A stretch of 64,000 nt of DNA from 66-474 sp035281745 (GCA_035281745.1 DATEDI010000040.1:248001-312000), one strand, 5' to 3'; positions 50,615-60,077 are shown, counted from the stretch's first letter. Program-made: numbers and translations. Notes: a model not told the origin generated them from the sequence alone.

Positions 50615-52594
50615 TCAAAACTTCAACCGTGCGTCCAGAAAAAACGTGCGCCCTATGCGATTCGCGTACGCAGCCACGTACTCCTGATGCCATGGATGCA
50701 GCAGATTCATCCCGGACAAGGACAACTCCCAGCGATCGTTCGGCATCCAGCCAAGCCGTGCATTGAGTTCCGTGTAGCCCGGCACGCGCGGATCCGGCAG
50801 TTCGCCCACGTCACGCAAATCCGCATCCAGCTGCCAATGCGCGCCGAGGTTCATGGACGAACGCAGGAAGGCGCGATGCTGCGGATCGTTGCCGGCCTCC
50901 GACGCGCCATAAAAGCCTGCCGAACCCGACTTGAACGAAAAGTGCTCGCGTTCTTCCGACAGGCCGGCGCTCAGCTTCCACCAGTCGGCGATGGAATAGC
51001 CGGCCCAGATGTCCACGCCATAGGTGTGGCCCTGCATGCCGTTGCCCCACAACAACGGCAACACCGTCGGCGAAAATTCGATGCTGCGCAAGTCGTCGTA
51101 GACGTTGTAGTAGAACGAAACCGACAGGGTGGCACGGGTCGCCCAGTGCGTGCGCAGGCCGGCTTCATAGGCGGTGAGCTTTTCGGTGCGGTAATCCGGG
51201 TTGCCGTTGAGAAGATCCAGCGGTCCGCCCGGCGTGTTGACGATCTCGATCACGTCCTCGTCGAACGCCGTCGGCGTGCGGACCGCACGCGACGCCGCCA
51301 GCCACAGCAGGGTGTCGTCGTTCGCCTTCCATGAAAAACGCGCGCTCGGCATCCACGAAAGGCCGGAATACGGATCGTGTTCGGCCTTGATGCCCAGCGT
51401 CAGAGCGGCACGCGCGCCCAGCGCAAGCTGGTCCTGCACGAAAACGTTGGCGAGACTTTGCGTGTTCACCGCCGGGTCCCACAGCAGCGAACCGTCCGGA
51501 CGGATGTCCGGCGACAGCCGGTAGTGGTAGAAGCGATCACCGACGCCCCAGGTGATGTCGTGAAAATCGCCGATCCGGAAATCGTGCTGCAGTTCGACAT
51601 CCCAGGTAGTCAGCATGACTGCGCCGGACGTCAGCGCATTCCAGCTACGACCATGGTCGTAGTAGGCCTGCAACTGGAAATGCGAGCCATCGTCGAACGC
51701 GTGCCGCCAAAGCGTCACCACGTTCACGTCGGCGGTGCGGTAATCCGGCGCATCGCCCTGGTCCGTGCGGCCATCGAAGATGTCGCCCCGTGCGGTGAAC
51801 GCGTCGCGCGCGCCCGCGTCCCAGTCCACGCGAAAACCGGCCTGGGGCGCCGTCCAGCCATTGCGGGCGTCGATGCCATGACCGGTGTCGAACGATTGCT
51901 GGCGGAAATCGTGCGCGTAGACGCGGTACCAGGCGTTCTCGCCCAACCGGCCACCGTACTGGAGCGACGCGGACCTGCCCTCGTTGCCGACGCCGAACTC
52001 GACCAGCCCGCCCTGCGTTCCGGACGCCGCGCGTGTGATGATGTTGATGACGCCATTGACCGCGTTGGCGCCCCACAGCGCACCGGCCGGGCCGCTGATC
52101 ACCTCGATCCGGTCGATGTTCTCGGGCAGCACGTACAACGTGTCCCAGGAAATGCCCGAATACAGCGGCGAATAGACGCTGCGTCCGTCGATCAACACCA
52201 GCAGCTTGTTCGGAAAATTCTGCGCCGCCTGGTTGCCGCTGAGACCACGCGAAGTGACGATGTAATTGCTCGGACCGAGCCGCATCACGCCGAGATTTGG
52301 TGCCAGCCTCAGCATCTCGGGCAGCGATCGCGCGCCGGAACGCATGATGTCGTCGTGGGTGATCACGTACACCGCGGCCGGCGAATCGGCCAACATCTCG
52401 GGGTGCTTGGCCACCGAAGTGACGACGATCTGGCCGAGGTCCTGCAACGAAAGTTTGCCGAGGTCCTGCAGCGATCCTTGCGCGAAGGTCGCACCGCTTG
52501 CGCAGGTGACTGCAATGAACAGCGCGATGTGCCCACCCGGGCGAAGCCACGCGATGCGTGCAGCATGACGTTCGCCGGAACCTTCCGATCGCAT
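50615..52594 (-). CDS. TonB-dependent outer-membrane receptor
   Basis: This 659-residue protein has a signal peptide (about 16-38, ending TFAQ). The plug domain includes VVTSVAKHPEMLADSPAAVYVIT, DIMRSGARSLPEMLRLAPNL, RGLSGNQAAQNFPNKLLVLIDGRSVY, YVLPENIDRIEVISGPAGALWGANAVNGVINI. The C-terminal beta-barrel ends in the phenylalanine-terminated strand FLDARLKF. The substrate (siderophore, vitamin B12 or sugar) is not determined. Plug repeats (SLQDLGKLSLQDLGQ) precede the plug. It is 28 nt upstream of the YfiR-like gene, forming a receptor-YfiR-kinase-regulator unit seen in Xanthomonadales, so the ligand may be sensed as well as imported. Confidence 0.93.
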   Translation of the reverse strand: MRSEGSGERHAARIAWLRPGGHIALFIAVTCASGATFAQGSLQDLGKLSLQDLGQIVVTSVAKHPEMLADSPAAVYVITHDDIMRSGARSLPEMLRLAPNLGVMRLGPSNYIVTSRGLSGNQAAQNFPNKLLVLIDGRSVYSPLYSGISWDTLYVLPENIDRIEVISGPAGALWGANAVNGVINIITRAASGTQGGLVEFGVGNEGRSASLQYGGRLGENAWYRVYAHDFRQQSFDTGHGIDARNGWTAPQAGFRVDWDAGARDAFTARGDIFDGRTDQGDAPDYRTADVNVVTLWRHAFDDGSHFQLQAYYDHGRSWNALTSGAVMLTTWDVELQHDFRIGDFHDITWGVGDRFYHYRLSPDIRPDGSLLWDPAVNTQSLANVFVQDQLALGARAALTLGIKAEHDPYSGLSWMPSARFSWKANDDTLLWLAASRAVRTPTAFDEDVIEIVNTPGGPLDLLNGNPDYRTEKLTAYEAGLRTHWATRATLSVSFYYNVYDDLRSIEFSPTVLPLLWGNGMQGHTYGVDIWAGYSIADWWKLSAGLSEEREHFSFKSGSAGFYGASEAGNDPQHRAFLRSSMNLGAHWQLDADLRDVGELPDPRVPGYTELNARLGWMPNDRWELSLSGMNLLHPWHQEYVAAYANRIGRTFFLDARLKF

Positions 52595-52771
52595 CGCCTT
52601 CTCCCGTAGCGCACCCCTCGCGGCGCATCTCCCTACCGCGGCCGGCCATTATAGCCGCGCCGCGCAGGACGGCTTTGGCCTGCGCGCGCAGCGCCACGAC
52701 CGACGAGGGCGATTCTCGACGGAATTTCGCCACGGGGCAACGCGTAATACGCGGTCACTGGCCCGCGCGAA

Positions 52772-52999
52772 TCAGTGGCGCAGGGTACCCACGTGCGAGC
52801 CGCCCATCGTCCAGGAAGGCGGATCGCTGGCGGGAAATGTCTCGATGAGTTCCTCGTCGAGCAGGCGCTCGCGTTCGTCGGAGACGTCGCGTTCGACCTG
52901 CGCGGATGCGGGTGCGGGATCGCGCGGCACCGCATGCGACCGATGGCGGGCAGCGGGTTTGCGCGGAGGGGAGTTGTGGCTGGGTGAATTGGAAATCAT
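52772..52999 (-). CDS. Small protein with C-terminal ETFPASDPPSW motif
   Basis: This 75-residue protein starts MISNSPSHNSPPRKPAARHR. The N-terminal half is Pro/Arg-rich and probably disordered. The C-terminal half, DERERLLDEELIETFPASDPPSWTMGGSH, holds the signature LxExFPASDPPSWT shared by many small proteobacterial proteins of unknown function. No signal or membrane segment. The 177 nt to the TonB receptor gene (52595-52771) hold nothing recognised. Confidence 0.72.
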   Translation of the reverse strand: MISNSPSHNSPPRKPAARHRSHAVPRDPAPASAQVERDVSDERERLLDEELIETFPASDPPSWTMGGSHVGTLRH

Positions 53000-53301
53000 G
53001 CAGGTAGTCCATCATGGTCGATGGCCAGCGGCGAGACCGGGCGGGCACCGTCACGGCACCATCTTCTCTTCCAACTCCAAGCATACGCCACTGCGCCACG
53101 CATGGACGCGCACAATTGCCGCAACGCCACCGTGGATTCGAACGACGCCATGGAGCCGGCAAGTCGAATATGCACACGCACCGACCGGCGTGTTGCAAAA
53201 ATTCAAAACCGCACATCGCATTGATTGCTAGAATCGCCGTCCGGCCGCGTCAGCGGTCGGTATCGGCGTGAGCCGACAATCCATCAATCAGGGAGAAAAA
53301 C
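53000..53301. other. Divergent intergenic region with a possible promoter for the outer-membrane protein gene
   Basis: The region lies between the small protein (minus) and the beta-barrel gene (plus). TAGAAT at 53229-53234 could be a -10 element about 70 nt upstream of the ATG, and the sequence just before it (53190-53228) is AT-richer than elsewhere. No -35 at proper spacing is convincing. No other element was recognised. Confidence 0.4.
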
Positions 53302-53883
53302 ATGCAGAAGAAGTTCACGGCGCTTGCGCTGTGCGTGGCGGGCGCGTGCCTTGCCACCGGTGCCCAAGCCAAGGACCTCACCGGCTGGTTCGTCAATGGC
53401 GGCGGCGGCAGTTCGCATTACAAGGCCTCGTACAATGGCCTGTCCGGCACCGAATCGGACACCAGCTACCAGATCAACGCGGGCTGGCGCTCGCAGTTCA
53501 TCGGTATCGAAGGCGGCTATGTCGACCTGGGCGGCATCTCGGAGCGCGATGGCTCCGGCAACAGCGCGAGCATCTCCGGCAAAGGCTGGACGCTGGGCAT
53601 CGATGGACATTTCAATCCGACCGAGAAGTGGTACATCTCCGCTCGCGCCGGGCTTTTCAAGTGGATCGTCGATCTGCGGGCAGACATCGCCGATCCGACT
53701 GGCGCTGCCACGCGGTATGCCTACAGCGCGAATGGCGTGAACGGCTACGCGGGCGTCGGTACCGGTGTCGATTTCAACCGCCACTGGAGCCTGGGGGTGA
53801 ATTTCGACTACTACCAGATCAAGAAGTACGGCTTCAACGTCGACACCAAGGTGTATTCCGCCAATCTGGAGTACCGCTTCTGA
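53302..53883 (+). CDS. Small outer-membrane beta-barrel protein
   Basis: This 193-residue protein starts MQKKFTALALCVAGACLATG with an AGGGAG site upstream, and has a signal peptide ending GAQA. The mature part has the alternating pattern of an eight-stranded barrel: YQINAGWRSQFIGIEGGYVDLG, GWTLGIDGHFNPTEKWYISARAGLFKW, VGTGVDFNRHWSLGVNFDYY and YSANLEYRF. It ends in an aromatic residue, as outer-membrane proteins do. It resembles OmpA-N/OmpW-like barrels. Role in adhesion or permeability is unknown. A terminator follows 24 nt after the stop. Confidence 0.88.
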   Translation: MQKKFTALALCVAGACLATGAQAKDLTGWFVNGGGGSSHYKASYNGLSGTESDTSYQINAGWRSQFIGIEGGYVDLGGISERDGSGNSASISGKGWTLGIDGHFNPTEKWYISARAGLFKWIVDLRADIADPTGAATRYAYSANGVNGYAGVGTGVDFNRHWSLGVNFDYYQIKKYGFNVDTKVYSANLEYRF

Positions 53884-53907
53884 GTTGGTGCGCCATATTG
53901 TTCGTGA

Positions 53908-53933
53908 CGGGCGCCTCAGGGCGCCCGCTTTTT
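53908..53933 (+). terminator. Rho-independent terminator of the beta-barrel gene
   Basis: CGGGCGCC and GGCGCCCG form an 8-bp stem around a 4-nt loop, followed by C and five T. It is 25 nt downstream of the stop codon and 40 nt from the convergent RND pump stop. Confidence 0.9.
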
Positions 53934-53973
53934 GTGCCTGCCGGATTCCGGACGCGGTTCCGCACCGCGTCGC

Positions 53974-56900
53974 CTACACCTGCAGGCGATCGCCTTCACG
54001 CGCCACCAGCTTGTACAGCGCGGGCATGATGAAGATGCCGATCGCAAGACGTGAAATCATGCCCGCCACGATCACCAGCGCGAACGGACGCTGCGAATCG
54101 GTGCCGACACCGTGCGCGATCGCGGCCGGAAGCAGTCCCAGCGCCGCCACCAGCGCGGTCATCAGGATGGGCCGCAGTCGCAGCAATGCGGCTTCGTGGG
54201 CTGCCGCGATCATGCCCATGCCGCCAAGCCTGAGTTCGTTCGCGCAGGAGATGTAGACCACACCGGTCAACACCGACACGCCGAACAGCACGATGAAACC
54301 GATGCCGGACGACACCGAGAACGGCGTCCCCGTGACCCACATCGCGAATACCGCCCCGACCGGCGCCGACAGCAGCACGCCGACCACGGTGATCAACGGA
54401 AACTTGAAGTTGCCGTACAGCACGAACAGCAATCCGAAAATCACGATCACCGTCAGCGGCAGGATCACCCGCATCTGCGCGCGCGAAGCGGTGTACTCCT
54501 GATACTCGCCGCCCCACTCCAGTCGGTAACCTTGCGGCAGCTTCACGTTCTTCGCGACCTGCGCAATCGCGTCGTCGACCGCGCCGGCGAGATCGCGCCC
54601 CGACACCGAAAACTGCACGCCGATGTAGCGCGAGCCGTTTTCGCGATAGATGAATGACGCGCCGTTTTCCACCTTTATGCTCGCCAGCTCCTTCAATGGA
54701 ATTTGCTGCCCGCCGGGTGTCGCCACCGGGATGTCGCCGATCTCCATCGGGTTGTCGCGGAAGCGCTGTTGCAGCCGCACCACCAGATCGAATTGCTTGT
54801 CGCCCTGCACCACCTGGGTCGCGACGTCGCCGCCGATCGCGGCGTCGACCAGATTGTTGATGTCGTCGACGTTCAACCCGTAGCGCGCGATCTTCGCGCG
54901 ATCGATGTCGATCGCGAGATTGGGCTGTCCGAGTTCGTGCACCAGCGTGATGTCGGTGATGCCGCGCACCTTCTCCATCACCGCCTTGATGGCCTTGCCT
55001 TCCTTCTGCAGCACCTGCAGGTCGGGACCGTAGATTTTCACCGCGAGTGCGCTTTTGAGGCCGGTCTCGGCCTCGTCCACCGCATCTTCGGCGGGCTGGG
55101 TGAAATTGAACTGGATGCCGGGGAACCGTTCGAGCTTCTTGTCGATCGCGGTGATGAGATCCTGCTTGTCGCGGTACTGGCCCTTCCACTGCGAGTACGG
55201 TTTCAGGCCGACGAAGAACTCGTCGTTGAAAAAGCCGGTGGAATCGGTGCCATCGTCCGGGCGACCGAGTTCGCTCGTCACGGTGGTCACTACCGGAAAC
55301 GACATCAGCACTTTGCGGATCTCGGGCGAGATTTCCGATGCCTTCTCGAACGAGATCGTGTACGGCATCGTCGCGCGCACACACAGCGCGCCTTCGTCGA
55401 GGTTCGGCATGAACTCGGCGCCGATGCCCTGCGCCATCAGGAAGGTGAGGCCCAGCAGCACCGCCGCGGCCGCGGTCACCCGCCACGGCACGCGCTGCGC
55501 GCGATCGAGCGTGCGTACGTACCACGACCTGAATTTCTCGTAGAGCGCATTGCGGCGTTCGCGCACGCCGCGACGCATGAAGATTGCGCACAGCACCGGC
55601 AACAAGGTGAGCGTCACCAGCAATGATCCAATCAGCGCGAAGATCATGGTGTCGGCCATCGGCTTGAACAGCGTGCCGGACGGGCCCGTCAGGAAATAGA
55701 TCGGCAGGAAGCTCGCGACGATCACGGCCACCGCGTACACCAGCGGCCGGTCGATTTCGGCGGCCGCGGACAGGATCACTTCCCTGATCTCGCATTCGGT
55801 GCCGCGCCTTGCGGCGAGTTCCCGGAAGATGTTCTCGACCATGAAGATCGCGCCATCGACGAGGATGCCGAAATCCACCGCGCCGATCGACAACAGATTG
55901 GCCGATGCGTTTTTCAGGTCGAGACACAGGAACGCGAACAGCAACGCCAGCGGCACCGTGACCGCGACGATCAGGCCGGCGCGCAGGTCGTACAGGAAAA
56001 ACACCAGCACCGCGATCACCAGCACCAGGCCGAGCGTGAGGTTGTGCATCACCACGCCCTTGGTCTGGTCGATCAGATTGGTGAGGTCGTAGAACGGATG
56101 GACCTTCACGTCCTTCGGAAGGATCGTTTCGTTCAGCTCACGCGTCCTGGCCTCGACCTGTTTCAGTACGTCCTCGGTCTTGCTGCCGGTCAGCGCCAGG
56201 ATCACGCCTTCCACGGCATCGTTCTGGTTCATGTAACCGAATTCGCCGAGGCGCGGCGCGATGCCGATCCGCACCTTGGCAACGTCCTTCACCAGCATCG
56301 GCGTGCCGTCGTGCATCGCCAGCACGATGTCACCGACATCCTCGGGCGTCTTGATGCGACCCAGGCCACGCACGTAGAAAAACTGCCCGCCCTGCTGATA
56401 GAAGCCGCCGCCGCCGTTGCTGTTGTTGGCGCTGAGCGCGGCTTCGACCTGCGACACGCCCAGGCCGAGCGCCGCGATCTTCACCGGATTCAGCAGCACC
56501 TGGTATTGCATGGTGCCGCCGCCGAAACCCGAGTCGTCGGCGACGCCCGGCACCGAACGATATTGCGGCGCGATCACCCAGTCCTGCAGGGTTTTCAATT
56601 CCATCGGCGAGCGGTCGGTGCTTTGCAGCACGTAGCGATAGACCAACCCCGACGGTGGCGACAGCGGCCCGATGTCGGGCTTGATGCCATCCGGCAGGTC
56701 GATGCCCGGCAGCCGGTTGTAGACGCGCTGGCGCGCAAAGTAGCGGTCGGTGTCGTCGCTGAAGGTGAGCGTGACGTCGGACAATCCGTACAGCGAAATC
56801 GAACGCTTGGTGACGAGACCCGGAATCGCGTTCATGCCGAGCTCCATCGGCACGGTGATCTGCTGCTCGACTTCTTCCGCCGAATGCCCCGGCCACTGCG

Positions 56901-57096
56901 CGACGATATCCACCATCGGCGGCGACAGGTTCGGATACGCATCCATCGGCAGGACCTTCCAGGCCCACACCCCGGCCGCCGCCATGCCCAGCGACAACAG
57001 CACGATCAACAACCGCTGCTGCAGCGCGAACGCGACGATGCGGTTGATGAGCGACGCCTTGCGCGACGCTTCGCCTGGCAATGCTTGCGCGCTCAT
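53974..57096 (-). CDS. RND inner-membrane pump of the CzcA/CusA (heavy-metal) family
   Basis: This 1040-residue pump has the RND plan of TM1, a large periplasmic loop, TM2-TM6, TM7, a second loop and TM8-TM12. TM4 has DFGILVDGAIFMVEN, whose two aspartates and glutamate are the proton-relay residues of the HME branch (DFGxxVDGAxxxVEN in CzcA/CusA). It should export metal ions or other small molecules with the adaptor and outer-membrane factor encoded beside it. No Met/His-rich metal-binding segment was seen, so the substrate is not certain. Its ATG overlaps the adaptor stop by 4 nt. Confidence 0.93.
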   Translation of the reverse strand: MSAQALPGEASRKASLINRIVAFALQQRLLIVLLSLGMAAAGVWAWKVLPMDAYPNLSPPMVDIVAQWPGHSAEEVEQQITVPMELGMNAIPGLVTKRSISLYGLSDVTLTFSDDTDRYFARQRVYNRLPGIDLPDGIKPDIGPLSPPSGLVYRYVLQSTDRSPMELKTLQDWVIAPQYRSVPGVADDSGFGGGTMQYQVLLNPVKIAALGLGVSQVEAALSANNSNGGGGFYQQGGQFFYVRGLGRIKTPEDVGDIVLAMHDGTPMLVKDVAKVRIGIAPRLGEFGYMNQNDAVEGVILALTGSKTEDVLKQVEARTRELNETILPKDVKVHPFYDLTNLIDQTKGVVMHNLTLGLVLVIAVLVFFLYDLRAGLIVAVTVPLALLFAFLCLDLKNASANLLSIGAVDFGILVDGAIFMVENIFRELAARRGTECEIREVILSAAAEIDRPLVYAVAVIVASFLPIYFLTGPSGTLFKPMADTMIFALIGSLLVTLTLLPVLCAIFMRRGVRERRNALYEKFRSWYVRTLDRAQRVPWRVTAAAAVLLGLTFLMAQGIGAEFMPNLDEGALCVRATMPYTISFEKASEISPEIRKVLMSFPVVTTVTSELGRPDDGTDSTGFFNDEFFVGLKPYSQWKGQYRDKQDLITAIDKKLERFPGIQFNFTQPAEDAVDEAETGLKSALAVKIYGPDLQVLQKEGKAIKAVMEKVRGITDITLVHELGQPNLAIDIDRAKIARYGLNVDDINNLVDAAIGGDVATQVVQGDKQFDLVVRLQQRFRDNPMEIGDIPVATPGGQQIPLKELASIKVENGASFIYRENGSRYIGVQFSVSGRDLAGAVDDAIAQVAKNVKLPQGYRLEWGGEYQEYTASRAQMRVILPLTVIVIFGLLFVLYGNFKFPLITVVGVLLSAPVGAVFAMWVTGTPFSVSSGIGFIVLFGVSVLTGVVYISCANELRLGGMGMIAAAHEAALLRLRPILMTALVAALGLLPAAIAHGVGTDSQRPFALVIVAGMISRLAIGIFIMPALYKLVAREGDRLQV

Positions 57097-58247
57097 TGCG
57101 ATTGGATGAACTGCAGGAAGATGCTGCCGTCCGCCACGACCTTGTCGCCGGCCTGGAGCCCTTCCGGAATCACGTAGTGATCGCCGACGCGCTTGCCCAG
57201 CGAGATCGAGCGCCGCACATAGCTGCCGTCCGGATCGACCACGTACACGAACGGCAGGTTCTCGTCGTCGCGCAGCACCGCGGAAACCGGAACCAACAAA
57301 CCCCGAAGTGCATCGTGCGAGCGGAGATGCACAGTCACGTACATCTGCTTCTTCAGCACGCCGCCGGGGTTGTCCACCTGCACGCGCGCCTGCACCGAAC
57401 GCGTATCGGGATCGACCAAAGCACCCACGTTGGTGACGGTACCGGTCATCGGTTTGTCGTCATCACCCAAATCGATGCTGGCCGAATCGCCGGTTTTCAC
57501 GCGCGCGACGTCGTCGCCGAAGACATTCGCCATCACCCACATCTTCGAGGTGTCGGCGACGGTGAAACATGGCGTGGTGCCCGCGGCCAGTGTCTGTCCC
57601 GGCGCAATGGACTTCGCCACCAGCGTGCCCGCGATCGGCGCGCGGATCACGCCGCGCCCACTGGCAGCCGGCTTGCCGTCGCGAATGCCGGCGATGGTCT
57701 TCGCATCCATGTGCAAGGCCACCAGCGTCTGCAAGGCGGCATCGCGATCGGCATCGGCGCCCGCGGCATCGGCCTGCGCCTGCGCGTTCTCGCGTTGCGA
57801 TATCGCCTGGTGCGCATACAGCGCGCGATCGTTGGCCGCGACCGCGTCGGCCGCGTTCGCCGCCAACACCGCCTTGCGATACGCGCCTGCGGCCGCGGTG
57901 AAGTCGGGCGAATCCACTTCGGCAAGCGCCTGCCCTTTCTCGACGTGCTGTCCCAACGTCACCAGCACTTTCGTGACCGCACCCGAAAACGGCGCGAGGA
58001 TATCGGCGGCGCGGTCGTGATCGAAATCCACCACGCCGGTGGTCGTGATCGTGGTGTGGTATTGCGCCGGCTCGATCGTGACGACGTGGATGCTGGATTG
58101 CTGCGCCTTCGTCAACGTGACGTTGTGCGGGGTGGTGGAAGCTTGCGGCTGCGCAGGTTTGCCGGAACAGCCAACGAGCGCGAGCACCGCCAGCAATCCC
58201 GTCGCCGCCGCAAGCGCGCGCCGACGCGCGCTGCGACCCTTGCCCAC
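57093..58247 (-). CDS. RND efflux periplasmic adaptor lipoprotein (HlyD family)
   Basis: This is a protein of about 384 residues if it starts at GTG 58247. The frame is open to ATG 58454, but the extra 69 residues include a translated copy of an intergenic repeat and hide the signal peptide. From 58247 the sequence is GKGRSARRRALAAATGLLAV then LALVGC, an excellent lipoprotein signal with lipobox LVGC. The rest has the membrane-fusion protein plan: ILAPFSGAVTKVLVTLGQHVEKGQAL (lipoyl half), an alpha-hairpin rich in Ala/Asp, then VIRAPIAGTLVAKSIAPGQTLAAG and the beta-barrel. It connects the pump to the outer-membrane factor. Confidence 0.9.
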   Translation of the reverse strand: MGKGRSARRRALAAATGLLAVLALVGCSGKPAQPQASTTPHNVTLTKAQQSSIHVVTIEPAQYHTTITTTGVVDFDHDRAADILAPFSGAVTKVLVTLGQHVEKGQALAEVDSPDFTAAAGAYRKAVLAANAADAVAANDRALYAHQAISQRENAQAQADAAGADADRDAALQTLVALHMDAKTIAGIRDGKPAASGRGVIRAPIAGTLVAKSIAPGQTLAAGTTPCFTVADTSKMWVMANVFGDDVARVKTGDSASIDLGDDDKPMTGTVTNVGALVDPDTRSVQARVQVDNPGGVLKKQMYVTVHLRSHDALRGLLVPVSAVLRDDENLPFVYVVDPDGSYVRRSISLGKRVGDHYVIPEGLQAGDKVVADGSIFLQFIQSQ

Positions 58248-58249
58248 GT

Positions 58250-58300
58250 CGTCATTCCGGACGTCGCGCAGCGGCGATCCGGAACCCAGCGACTTTATTC
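58250..58300. repeat. Diverged copy of the TTCCGG/CGGAATCCAG-class intergenic repeat
   Basis: GTCATTCCGGA, 16 nt, then TCCGGAACCCAGCGACTTT: the inverted pair TTCCGGA/TCCGGAA plus the CCAGxGACT signature seen near 22803 and 46265. It lies in the 173-nt gap between the outer-membrane factor and the adaptor, just upstream of the probable GTG start. Its complement also supplies the GGAA ribosome-binding-like sequence. Confidence 0.7.
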
Positions 58301-58420
58301 GCCGCAAGGCGCTGCATTTCGCGCCCCGGACCATGGCCGACGCAGGCATCGCGCCGTGCGGGGCACCATCGCCCTGCAGCAAATCGAACATCCCACCTTC
58401 GACATTTCGATTCATCATGA

Positions 58421-59914
58421 TCACTGTTTCGCAAGATTCTTGTGATGCCACCAACCGCCGCCCAGCGCCTGGTACAGCGCCGCGGTGTCGGCGAAACGAT
58501 TGGCTTCGGCTTCGACCCGCGCAATCCGCGCCTGTTGGTACGACTGCTGGGCCGCCAGCAATTCGAAGGTGCCGATGTAGCCGTGCTGCAATTGCAGTTG
58601 CGACAAATCCAGCGTGGTCTTTGCCGCGCGCTCGGCCTGCGCGGCGGCCTGCAAGCCCTCGGCATCCTGATCCAGCGCGACCAGCGTGTCGGCGACGTTC
58701 TGGAACGCGATCAACACCGTGCCGCGGTATTGCTCGGCGGCTTCGACGTAGGCGGCTTTCGCCGCGCGTTCCTGATGCATCAATTGCCCGCCTTCGAAGA
58801 TCGGCGCGGTCAGCGACGCGGCGATGCCCCAGAAACCGGTGCCCGAGGTAAATACCTTCGAAATCGCCAACGCGGTGCTGCCGGCATTCGCAGTCAGATC
58901 GAGGCTCGGCAAGCGCTGCGCGGCCGCGATGCCGATCGCGGCACTGGCCGCGTGCAGATTGGCGCGGGCCTGGCGCACGTCGGGACGCTGGGCGACCAAC
59001 TCGGACGGCAGGCTGACCGGCAGTTTTCCCGGAAGATGAAGGTCGGCCAGCGTGAACGCCCCCGCCGGCGCTTGATCGGGAAACGCGCCCACCAGCACCG
59101 CCAATGCATGTTGTGTTGCGGCGAGTTGCTTCACCAGCGCCGGCAGGCCGGATTCGGTCTGCGCCAGTTGCGATTGCTGTGCGGCCACATCCAGCTTGCT
59201 GGCATCGCCCTTCTGGAACCGGAGTTGCAGGATCGAGAGGCTCTTCTTTTCCAGCGCAACGAGCTCCCGGGTTGCCCCCACCTGCTCGCGCAGTGAGGCC
59301 TGCTGGACCGCCGTCACCACCACGTTCGACGCCAGGGTGGTCCAGGCGGCGATCATCTGGAAGCGCGCCGCCTGTTCCTGCGCCTGCAGCGACTCGCGCG
59401 TGCGCCGGTTCAACCCGAACAGGTCCGGCGTGTAGCTGATGGCAAGTTGCGGCGTGAACAGGCTGTAGAGATACGCGTTGTTGCTGGGCACCGGCGCCAA
59501 GGCCGACGACGGATCCTTCTGGCGGCTGGCGTTGAAACCGGCCGACACCGCGGGGACGAACGATCCGCGCTGCGCCAGCACGTCCTCATGCGCAACCCGG
59601 AGCGCGGCCTGCGCGGCTTTCAGATCGTGGTTGTTTTTCAGCGCCTGGGCGACCAGCGTACTCAATGCGGGCGAATGGAACAGCGTCCACCAATCCCCCG
59701 GAATATCCGCGCCAACTTCGAACGCTTGCGCATCGCCCCCCGCAACATTCGCCGCGGCCACGGTCGCACCCGGCGGATGCGGCAGATAGCCCTTCGCGGT
59801 GGGCGGCGCCGGAGGCTTGAAGTCCGGGCCCGCCGCGCAACCTGCGAGCGCGAACGCGAGCATCGCGAGGGGGACGGCGCGCCGCCGGAACGGTCGCAGC
59901 AATTCGAAACCCAT
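58421..59914 (-). CDS. RND outer-membrane factor lipoprotein (NodT/OprM family)
   Basis: This 497-residue protein begins MGFELLRPFRRRAVPLAMLA. The lipobox LAGC (residues 23-26) gives a lipidated N-terminus. The two repeats of the TolC/OprM fold are visible: DLKAAQAALRVAHEDVLAQRGSF... in the first half and DVRQARANLHAASAAIGIAAAQRLPSLDL ... ERAAKAAYVEAAEQYRGTVLIAFQNVADTLVALDQDAEGLQAAA in the second. It forms a trimeric outer-membrane channel. It is the promoter-proximal gene of the efflux unit (factor, adaptor, pump). No adjacent regulator gene was seen, so control is unknown. Confidence 0.93.
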   Translation of the reverse strand: MGFELLRPFRRRAVPLAMLAFALAGCAAGPDFKPPAPPTAKGYLPHPPGATVAAANVAGGDAQAFEVGADIPGDWWTLFHSPALSTLVAQALKNNHDLKAAQAALRVAHEDVLAQRGSFVPAVSAGFNASRQKDPSSALAPVPSNNAYLYSLFTPQLAISYTPDLFGLNRRTRESLQAQEQAARFQMIAAWTTLASNVVVTAVQQASLREQVGATRELVALEKKSLSILQLRFQKGDASKLDVAAQQSQLAQTESGLPALVKQLAATQHALAVLVGAFPDQAPAGAFTLADLHLPGKLPVSLPSELVAQRPDVRQARANLHAASAAIGIAAAQRLPSLDLTANAGSTALAISKVFTSGTGFWGIAASLTAPIFEGGQLMHQERAAKAAYVEAAEQYRGTVLIAFQNVADTLVALDQDAEGLQAAAQAERAAKTTLDLSQLQLQHGYIGTFELLAAQQSYQQARIARVEAEANRFADTAALYQALGGGWWHHKNLAKQ

Positions 59915-60077
59915 GCGGGAACGATTCTCTTGCGGACGGGCCAGCCGGGACCGGTCCAGACGAGTTCTATCCGGCGCGTCCCTGCCGACGGAAGCCGCGG
60001 CAGCTGGACGCGAATTGCAATGTTATATCATTTCGACGGAAAAAGTGAACCACTGGATGCGCGAGGGAGACGGCTTG

